Below, piece by piece: positions 55,745 through 64,000 of a stretch of DNA of 64,000 nucleotides. A program made the translations under genes and the position numbers. Each line of letters starts with the position of its first letter. The stretch's first letter is position 1. This DNA comes from Pagrus major (lineage: Eukaryota; Chordata; Actinopteri; Spariformes; Sparidae), in the NCBI RefSeq assembly GCF_040436345.1, contig NC_133220.1:5785936-5849935 (forward strand), in the 5' to 3' direction. The notes below the pieces were generated by a model. The model did not search any database and was not told the origin of the DNA. It saw only the letters and a list, made by a program, of their open reading frames with translations.

Positions 55745-57534
55745 ATGTTGACCGATAGCAGTGACTTCAGCTTCATTAAATCCGACACCTTTTAATTAAA
55801 TCCTCCCCTCAAGACATGAGATAGCTCACAGTGTGTGTGTCTGTGTGTGTGTGAGAGAGAGGCAGAGGACGCACGCTCACGTGTGTGTTTACAGCCGTGG
55901 GATTGAGAATATATGTGTATGTGTGCATGTTCGTTACTTTCATGCATATTAATGATGTTTATGTGTGAGTGAGTGTGCGTATGTACATATGTTTTCCTGC
56001 TGGTGTGGGGTTACATGCATGGATGAGTCCGTCCACTCACACACACCTCACATACTTGTGTGTCAGTGTGTGTGTGAGGGTGTGTTGGCTTAATTACTGT
56101 CGGACGTACAGTGATAGGAATAATTTTATGGCTACAAAGCACAGTGCCCCAAGGTGAGTGAAGGATACGTGCAGAGAGAGTGTTTAAAAATGTAGCAGCT
56201 TATAATAAAAGTACAATACAATAAAATGTAATTAAATAATGTGCAAAAAATGAGAAACTCTCACAAGCTGTATAGCATCAAATGCTTGGCGGCCACAAAA
56301 AATCTGTAACACATTTACACACGGTTTCATGTTTGAAATAGACATTATTTATTGTTTCCCACATCACATTGAGTTTGTATTTGTGTTTCTGAATGTGTTT
56401 CCCACATTGTAAAGACACAGAGCAGAGATGTTCACATGTTATAGCTAGTTTTGATAAGACAGTATGTAGGTTTTTTCTTTGACTTATCACCAGGCTAGAT
56501 TTTTCCCTGGAAAAATGAATGTCGAATTAATTTGTCATTGCACAACCAAAATGGGAAGAGGCATTGTTTTCCCCCCTCTCTCACAGAGCAGTAGTTTCTC
56601 AGTGTTGCGAGCACCACAACCAATATTTCATTGGATGGAGGCATACATCTTGCAATGAATATCCATAAAGCTTTGCAAGTAAGATCAAAGCCATCGGCAG
56701 GACTAGATACCGTTACAAGTAAGAACTGCAAGTAAAATGTCTTTTGTGTATATTGGGGCGAATCGACGCTTTAAATTCTTGATATCAGCATTCTATAGCA
56801 AAAGAGTGAAACCAGCCTAAAGAGTGAAGGCTTTAATTTTTAAACTTAAGCACATTTCTTTGCTAAGTGGGATTTTGATCGCAGGACTTTAAATATTTGA
56901 TGCCTGTACTTTTCAAGATTTCTTCCTCAAGTAAAAGTTGCTGAACTCAGTTTCGAACGAACACGGAGTGAATGACAGGGGGGATTTCAGATGGGAGGAA
57001 AAATCTACACTGAGAGAGAGAAAAGATAGATCATCACAGACATGCAGGCAGAGACGCAGAGAAACATCAGAGCTGAGATGAGTATGGATGAAGAGAAAGC
57101 CAGAGATAGAGAGTGGATGATGGAGAGCGGTGGGTGTAGAGCCTCTTAGCCATCACCATGAAAGCAGCTTTTCCACTTGTTTGGGGAGCCAAGCTCTGCT
57201 CTCTAAATAGCTAAACATCATCTGTGACATCAAGACACCGAAGGGCTAACGCGCACTTAAGTATCTAAAATTAGGGAGCAGAATGGGCGTCTGTTTTTTG
57301 CTCTGCAGCCTTCAGATGCAGCAAAAGTGGAAGTACTTCTCATATTAATTCTGAACTCTTGCTGAACTTTATCCGAACCGACCCATTTGTTTTATTCTGT
57401 GCACCGGTGAGATCAAGCAGCTAGACGTTATTTGCACAAAACTATTTGGGTAAATGCAGCCGTTTCGGTTTCATTTTCATTTTGTTCCAAAGAAAATCCA
57501 AGAGAGCATGTGTGGTACCTAGCGTTATCCATCC
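55745..57534. other. Intergenic, no gene recognised
   Basis: TG-rich to about 56090, then ordinary AT-rich sequence. No recognisable exon. Confidence 0.6.
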
Positions 57535-57604
57535 ACACCTCCGTCTATCCATTTTCCACTGCTTACAAAGGTCCAGGACACAGTGAAAGCTGCAGGCTAT
57601 GGTA

Positions 57605-57635
<31 letters not shown>

Positions 57636-57770
57636 TCCATGTTCGCTTGGTGCCTCCAGGAGGATCCCAAAGACATTCCAAGGCTTAATGTGATATAAAA
57701 TCCAGCATATCTATCTGGATGTTCCAGAAAAGCTGCATCTCCATCAACATCTAGATCAGGGTCCAGAACC
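57535..57770 (-). mobile_element. RTE/Rex3-like LINE 3' end, minus strand
   Basis: Read on the minus strand, the segment has the same W-x-D-Y/F-I-x-L-x-x-x-x-L-G-x-x-x-E block (degenerate) and tail (TGTAAGCAGTGGAAAATGGA then TAGACGGAGGTGTGGATGGA) as the copy at 53582-54085, but in opposite orientation. A 29-base C run interrupts it. Decayed. Confidence 0.55.
57606..57634. repeat. (C)29 homopolymer
   Basis: Twenty-nine consecutive C on the plus strand inside the RTE-like fragment. It accounts for the poly-Gly open frames on the minus strand. Confidence 0.9.
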
Positions 57771-58722
57771 AGCTCATCCTTTGCAACAGACCAGTACTTC
57801 CACTTTGATGTATGAGCCTCTAACCTCATCTTTGAGGTCCATGTGAAGGAAGACTTGAAAGGGGGAAATGTAGACCAGATGATAAAGAGCTTTGCTTGAA
57901 GGCTCAGCTTTTTCTTTAACACAAGAGTTGGGAGCATCGCCGGGAAGATCACTACATACATGAACAGCAACTCATTCTTAACCCAAAGTGAGAAATCCAC
58001 CGTTTTACGGTCGTGTGCAGTGTCAGCTTAATCAAACTGTTCCAGTGTGCTTCCTCCTGAACCGTCTGATCCACATGAATACCTAAAAAATGGGCATAAC
58101 TTCACACAGTAATCTTGCCGTCTTCAAAGCCCCTATGTGTAGGATTTGAAAATGAGATTGCCTAGTTTTTCCACCAGCAAAAATGCATGAGATCGTAACA
58201 AATTTAAACATATAAATGTGACAAACAGGGCTTTTAAAGGTCCTCTAAACATGCTTTGTGTACGATCAAATCTAGTCAAAAGCTGAACGTTCCTGCTACA
58301 GCATGACCACGTAACTTCATGTAAAGTTGTGCACCAAACAAAGTCTGCTATGTGCTGTAAGACATCCTGAAGTTTTAAAGAGTCACATGATGTAAAATGC
58401 ACTCTAGTGGCCGACAGCCACAATCTCATTTGTTCATGACAATCAAACTAATGTCTCTGCATTAATGTGCTGTTGATTTATTGTTATGCACCATCAACGC
58501 ACAAAGGGGGACCTCTCTCACAGCTGCCATAACACAACATGTCTACTGGATCCCATCCAATATATCCACCCACGTGTGCAGAGGAAGAGAAAAGAGTGTT
58601 GTGCACTGCTTCCTCACTTTTTCTTCAGGAGAAAATGATGATGATCATATTTCTCCTCTTTGAACAACTATCTGAGACCATGCAGCCATACTTTACATAC
58701 TGTGGGGAACCATGAACATTTC

Positions 58723-59103
58723 AGTATTGTGTTTTATGTTGTGACAGCACTGTGCTTATGATCTAATTTGGTTTAGGTACAAAAACCACTTGGTTAGGTT
58801 TAGGAAAGTATTGTGTTTTTGGCTAAAAATACCTGTTTTGGTCACCATAAACATGGCTGGAAATTGCCCAGAGGTCTCCTGAAAAATACACAATTGTGTC
58901 ACACTTACAAATGATGAAACTCCGTGGTTCGCTCTTCAAATGTATTCGTTGGTTTCACACTTAAGATGTTGAAACCTAGTCTGAAACTGTGGTCACTGGC
59001 TTGGCAGCCTTCTCGTCTGTAACTCCGCCGTCATCCCCCTCCACCTCCCGATATGAAAGTCAGGTCATAAACAGGTATTGTTAGCATGATACGACACGTT
59101 TCT
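58723..59103 (+). repeat. Dispersed repeat family X, fullest copy
   Basis: TTTTATGTTGTGACAGCACT, GTTTAGGTACAAAAACCACT, TGGTTAGGTTTAGGAAAG, TTTTGGTCACCATAAACATG, GTGGTCACTGGCTTGGCAGC, GCCGTCATCCCCCTCCACCT and ATGAAAGTCAGGTCATAAAC appear in order. No open frame of size is present, so it is non-autonomous. I did not find clear terminal repeats. Confidence 0.65.
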
Positions 59104-59705
59104 TAACACAACACTCTTCTTTTGCAAGTGGCATTTTAGTGAAGCAAAAAGTTAAAGGTTCATATTTGAGATCATTGGTGTGTACAGTATGTGTCAGTGT
59201 ATCTCTGGATGATGTAAACGTACAGACACTGTGTCAAATCAAGTAAAGAAGACATAAAAAAAAACATTGATATTTGTTGACGGACTGTTTCATGCATCAT
59301 AAAATCTAGATCAAGCACAGCCATGTTTATGTGTCTGTTTATAGATGTGTATAGATCTGTGTGTCTGATGCAAGTGTGTGTATGCTGACATTTCGGGGAG
59401 TGTTGGCCTTGTTTTTGGGTGAAAGGCACACACGTATGTATTTTGAGAGACTGTGAGTGTGGTTGTGTTTATGTGTGTCACCCTGAGGAATAAGAAACAT
59501 AATCCAACATGTGAGTATTTCAGATCTATATCAAAGAGGGTCCACGATTCAGATGTGCCCTTGAGCACTGCACACAAACACACACGTGCAGACACACAAA
59601 AACATGCGCTCGCTGCGTGAACTTGCTCATATCTCATGTTAATGTCTTTTTCTTTAATCTCCCAAGACATCAGATGTAAGAGGCAACTTCTTGGAGATAA
59701 GTACC

Positions 59706-59946
59706 ACACACACACACACACACACACACAGAGCTCTGAAAACATCCTGAACTGTGCTTTCTGGCCGCATTAAGGTTGTGCGTACATGTGACACATTTTC
59801 GTTTGTGTTCCCTTATTTTGCAATTGTGTGAAGATGTGTCCACTTACATGTCACCAGTTACAGTAACTCTATTGTGTCTTTGTGTTTGTTCAAGCTTCTA
59901 ACCCTTGTGTTTGTTTTTGAGTGCTTGCTTCTTTGTTTGCAGTTGA

Positions 59947-60012
<66 letters not shown>
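59706..60012. repeat. (CA)n and (TG)n microsatellites
   Basis: CA run at 59706-59730 and a 66-bp pure TG run at 59947-60012. Confidence 0.95.
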
Positions 60013-60013
<1 letters not shown>

Positions 60014-60839
60014 TCCATGTCCTTTAACGTTCCAGTGGCCCACATGAGCAATGCAGCCCGTGTGGCCGCATCTGGCTCCGCTATAAATCACAGCGACAAA
60101 CGCTGGAACCATGCGTTGGGGAAAACGGCTTGTTCCCGCTGAAATGTCGGCGCTCTCACCTCAAACTACATATCTCTGTCTGCAGCGCGACCTACCAACG
60201 CCCTTGGAGGTAGACATACACAAACACACACACAGACAATCGAGGAACACCGGGGTACAGAAAGCCTCACAGTTAACAATGCGTCCTTTCACATAACACA
60301 GTGATATACTCACAGCAAGGCACTCTACTCAGCAGAGTAGGGGTGTTCATAAATCTGAATATTTTAACAAGCACAAATAAAACATCAGATACTACATGCA
60401 CTAGTATTTCTACTTTCAGTATAAGTAACATTTTTATTTTGAAACTTATGGAGGAAATTGACCAAAGACAACATTTTTGATTTTGCATAAATGTAAAGTT
60501 TTTGTATGTTTTTGCTTTAATTGTTTCCAAACATACAGGTAACAGAGTAACAGGAAACTTGCCAGACCTGCATAATGCATCACAGAGAGGACAGTAACTA
60601 ATGGTCTTGGACTGACTCATGATGCATTCAGTCCTCTTCCAAAAAGGATCCACCTGATTGTCGTCAGGGGACAACCCATATTGTATAAAAGTAAAAAAAA
60701 AAAAAAGCATTAACTTTACATTATTTTTTCAGGTTCATATCTTTATTTTGGGTTTCTACTAGTTAGTCTACTATGTTTAGATGCTTTAATGTTCAAAAAC
60801 TAATTATTTTTCTACTATCCATTGCTGCAGCACTTTCAT

Positions 60840-61090
60840 TCACCTTCCGTCTTAACGCGCCATTTGAGCTCCTGTCTCTTTAAGGCTCCCCTCCCTTCCT
60901 GGAGAGCCCAGTCTGCTCACTGGTCAGCTCTCACAAGCCTGAGCTGGCACCAGCCTCCGTGTTTCGGCATCAGTTCTGCAGGTGTTTTTTGCAGCAACTG
61001 ACGTGCTGGGGGGCACAGCTCAGGGCGTCGACTGTATAGTTGTGACATCACAACCTTACAGAGGTCCAGAGAGCTTTTTTACAGGCTGTG
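60840..61090 (+). repeat. Dispersed repeat family Y copy
   Basis: GAGCTCCTGTCTCTTTAAGG, CCCAGTCTGCTCACTGGTCA, GCTCTCACAAGCCTGAGCTG, GTTGTGACATCACAACCTTA. Similar in order to 42505-42790. I recall such CTCTTTAAGGC..ATTGGTCAGCTC sequence as a common fish repeat. Confidence 0.55.
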
Positions 61091-62073
61091 GATTGAACGT
61101 TTTGATACTTCAACAGTACTTATGAAGCACCAAGACCTGCTTTATGATCAAAAAGACATGCAAATCCCATCGTTGAGTTAGATTTTATGTCACATTCAGA
61201 CACTTTACAGCCAGCCATTCAATGGTGAGTGCACTCCAAAACCAAACCAGCAAAGTACCAGTTTGTGCCAGTTAGATATGATTTCCACTCTATTTCATTG
61301 ACCTGAATCAGCTGTTCTGTGTCAGCATCATAACTGATACAAGTTGTGCTTGATTTCTGGCAGATTTGTTGTTGGACCTGCAGTTTGAGGGGGTCATAAT
61401 GCTGTTATGTATCACCTGAACTATTAACGATCTGGCTTTCACGCGATCAGATGGATTTCTGGCACGTCAGACACAGAATTGTGCGAGTAACACTGCCTTC
61501 TTCTCTTCTTTGTCAACTTTGTTGTGGCCATCTTGTTTTAAAAAAAATCCTTTTAAAAAAGCCACTGGACATAACCGACTGGTGCTCATGTTCAGTGGTA
61601 ACTCTACACCAACTGAACCGTACAGTGTGAGCACAGAAGCTGCACATTCTGGCCGCACAGAAAAGTCCTATTAAAACACACAGAGTGAGTTAACACAACT
61701 TACAAGTTTAATAAAACCGCACACTATTTGCACAGCTTAATAAACACAGACTTCACAGAGCTTGTTGTGCTCCAAATCAAAAAGACATTCACTGCAGTGT
61801 CTTTGCCAAAACTTGCAAGCTGTAAAAAAATATTTGATTAAATTTACAGAGGGATTCTCGACCACCTGCCTCTGTTTGATTATCAGCTGATAGAGACTCA
61901 GCGTCATATGTGATGCATCAGATGCTGCCTGCACTCCATGTAAGCATCCAGCAGATAAAAGACACACTTGTCCACATCGACACCCCCGAAATAAGTGGTC
62001 AACATTGTGGGGACCAGATTTGATTCCCAAGATGGGAGGTGAGTCTCAACAGTGTAACTGTGTGAACACAATC

Positions 62074-62105
<32 letters not shown>

Positions 62106-62112
62106 ATCTCTA

Positions 62113-62154
<42 letters not shown>

Positions 62155-63224
62155 ACACACACACACACACAGGACATAACAAAGTCAGCTGCAGACAGAG
62201 TACTGATGTAGACCTTCATGCTTTACAGCATACTTAATGGTTGTCTGGGTGTTCGCAGGACACTAGGTTTGCGTGTGTGTGTGTGTGTAATCGCTGTGCG
62301 GGGACAAAATCTGTTCACACACTCACACTGTGGGGAATTACCTCCCATCTGGGGACACTTTAACTTTAATTGTTGCTTATCTTGTCATGAATATTAACTA
62401 TTATAGGGAAATGCTTTAATTTTTTGCGGGGGAAGGTTTTTTCGGGTGCTTTCAGGTTAAAATTATACTTGAGAGCATGTACTTTATTCTGATGTCCTGC
62501 GGCCAGAGATAAAAACCATTCAACACTAAATGTTTGAATCATTTGAAGGTTGCACAAGTTTTTGTGAGGGTTGATAATTGAAAAAGTCAACCCAAGTCAT
62601 GACCTGAACACTCTAATGAGAACATTACATCCACAATTTTTGCCCAAATCAGTGGTTTTACTTGCTGACTTTGTCTTTCTCTTTGTCCCAGCCATTGTTC
62701 ACACCTTCATTGTTGTTCCTAGCATTTCTCTACAGACTCCGGATATCAAAAAGTCATCATTTGTCCTTACTCGAATTGAACAGGAGGATGTAACGCAGGT
62801 GCGCGACCCCTTTACTCATGTTGTATTGCACTGACTGCGATGATTCGGTAAGGTTTATACTCAGGGTTATGCAGTGTATACAGTATATATCATCGAAGGT
62901 TGATGGTCGGTGTTGCGTGGAGTGAGAGCTCTGAAAATCAAATGAATTTTGTCCAAATTGATGGTGTTTCGTGTTCCAATGGGAGCCAACCGGAGGTCAC
63001 ACCGTCTGCACACCTTCTGATTTACCACTGCGTCACTGATAATATCCTGCCGGTGCTGTGATAATGTCCTTTCCACATCCTGCTCCCACATTACCAGTTA
63101 CGCTCCTGCATTCATTTAATACTACACAGGTGGTTTCACCGTCTCCCTCGTTCAACAAATCCGATTCTGTCTGTCAAGCTTCAGCTTATGAAATCTAATT
63201 CTCTCTCCATCACAGTGTTCGGCT
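61091..63224. other. Intergenic, no gene recognised
   Basis: AT-rich, with the compound microsatellite at 62075-62172. Short open frames only. Confidence 0.6.
62075..62172. repeat. Compound (TC)n-(AC)n microsatellite
   Basis: A TC run followed directly by AC runs, with one TGAC interruption. Confidence 0.95.
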
Positions 63225-63860
63225 GTTACACTGTCTGCCTGTCGCCGTTTCCTTTCTTTTCCATTATGTCCTCTCTTTGCTCTCTTTATTATTATTTTTT
63301 TTAAATCATTTTCACAGCTTTTAATATCATTTTCTTTCCTTTTGTCTCTTTTTTCCTGTCCCAACATCTTTCCTTTCCTTACTTCTATCCATATTTATCT
63401 CTGCTCTTTTCACTTTCTCTTTTCTTTTTCTTTGTTTTTCCTTTATTACTTTTTATACTCCTTTTAATTTTAAAACCGCCTGTGCATCTCTTTCCCCTCT
63501 TTTGTGTCTTCCTTCCATCCTTTCTTTCTTTTAAATGTTCCTCTTTCATTCCTGCTATCCCTCTTGTTTGACTTCCTTTTGCATCTTTCCTTGTCTTCTT
63601 TCTCTCCTTCAGTCCTTTTTATTGACTTCTTTACTTTATTCTTCCTCGCTTTTTTCAACTTGCCTCTGCCTCTTGCCACTTCTCCCTATCTTTCCTCCTC
63701 CTTTTATGCCTTTTTCTTTGCTTCAGACTGCTTGTGCATCTCGTTTATTCTCCTTTCCTCTCCATATTTGTCCCTACATTTCTTTCACCTTTTCCCATTC
63801 ACCTGCCAGAGCATCTCTTTTCACCTTTCCCTTCTCCCTGCCCAGCTACTCTACCCATGT
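63225..63860. repeat. Long pyrimidine-rich tract
   Basis: About 630 bp in which the plus strand is almost entirely T and C (CTTTCCTTTT-type). The 139- to 151-codon Ser/Leu/Phe-rich open frames here are by-products of composition. Confidence 0.85.
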
Positions 63861-64000
63861 GTCTACCTGTCTGTCGTCCTTCTCCGTCTGCCTGTCTCGC
63901 CTCCTGCCTCCCTCTCAGTGCTGTGCTGGTTCATTACTCTGCACGCCGCTGTGATGTGATTTCAATGCAAATAGCGAGCAAAACACAAATGGATCAGGTT

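Noticed and set aside
57563..58000. 145-codon minus-strand frame with a poly-Gly run
   Set aside because: The Gly run is the C29 homopolymer and the adjoining part is a decayed RTE-like 3' end; no intact protein family was recognised.
60273..60710. 145-codon minus-strand frame
   Set aside because: No domain, no splice context, AT-rich codons; probably a chance open frame.
63504..63959. 151- and 139-codon open frames rich in Ser, Leu and Phe
   Set aside because: Composition effect of a long pyrimidine-rich strand; no start context, domain or splice evidence.
13268..64000. Search for ttpa or nkain3 exons, the usual neighbours of ggh in vertebrates
   Set aside because: I recognised no CRAL-TRIO or NKAIN coding segments. 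They may be absent, outside the window, or have exons too short to spot by eye.
1..64000. CRISPR arrays, bacterial operons, phage genes
   Set aside because: The tandem repeats are eukaryotic microsatellites, and no prokaryotic gene structure is present.

Overview
The window looks like nuclear DNA from a ray-finned fish, probably a percomorph teleost. The evidence is a split gene whose protein has a vertebrate gamma-glutamyl hydrolase layout, very dense (CA)n/(TG)n microsatellites, and a fish-typical mix of mobile DNA: jockey/L2-like, RTE/Rex3-like and Penelope-like retroelements, and Tc1 and hAT DNA transposons. I saw no bacterial or viral genes.

The only host protein-coding gene I can support is ggh (gamma-glutamyl hydrolase) on the + strand. 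It has nine exons between 4599 and 13267. All splice sites are GT/AG, all exon phases match, and the exons join into a 321-residue protein with signal peptide, catalytic Cys137 and His247. A bHLH-ZIP/TFEB-like E-box lies about 220 bases before the start codon.

From about 10.4 to 24 kb there is a family of tRNA-Thr genes and relics: two inside ggh intron 6, one antisense downstream, two broken copies, and one clean copy at 23947. They are tied to repeated partial duplications of the ggh 3' half. A decayed copy of exon 8 that has lost its catalytic histidine codon lies at 18276-18390, with 3' flank homology behind it. A rearranged Tc1 transposase relic sits between the two intronic tRNA genes, and a Penelope-like remnant lies in the downstream duplicated block.

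From 19.7 to 29 kb come a complete non-autonomous hAT element (438 bp, perfect 8-bp target duplications) and an antisense LINE with an unbroken 1005-residue endonuclease/reverse transcriptase ORF, which looks young.

From about 29 to 64 kb I found no exon of a recognisable gene. The stretch holds microsatellites, several copies of two dispersed repeat families, two RTE/Rex3-like 3' ends in opposite orientation, a hAT terminus, long pyrimidine tracts, a perfect 17-bp hairpin, and AT-rich non-repetitive patches that could be conserved regulatory elements. It may be a gene desert or the introns of a large neighbour. Without a genome comparison I cannot tell which.
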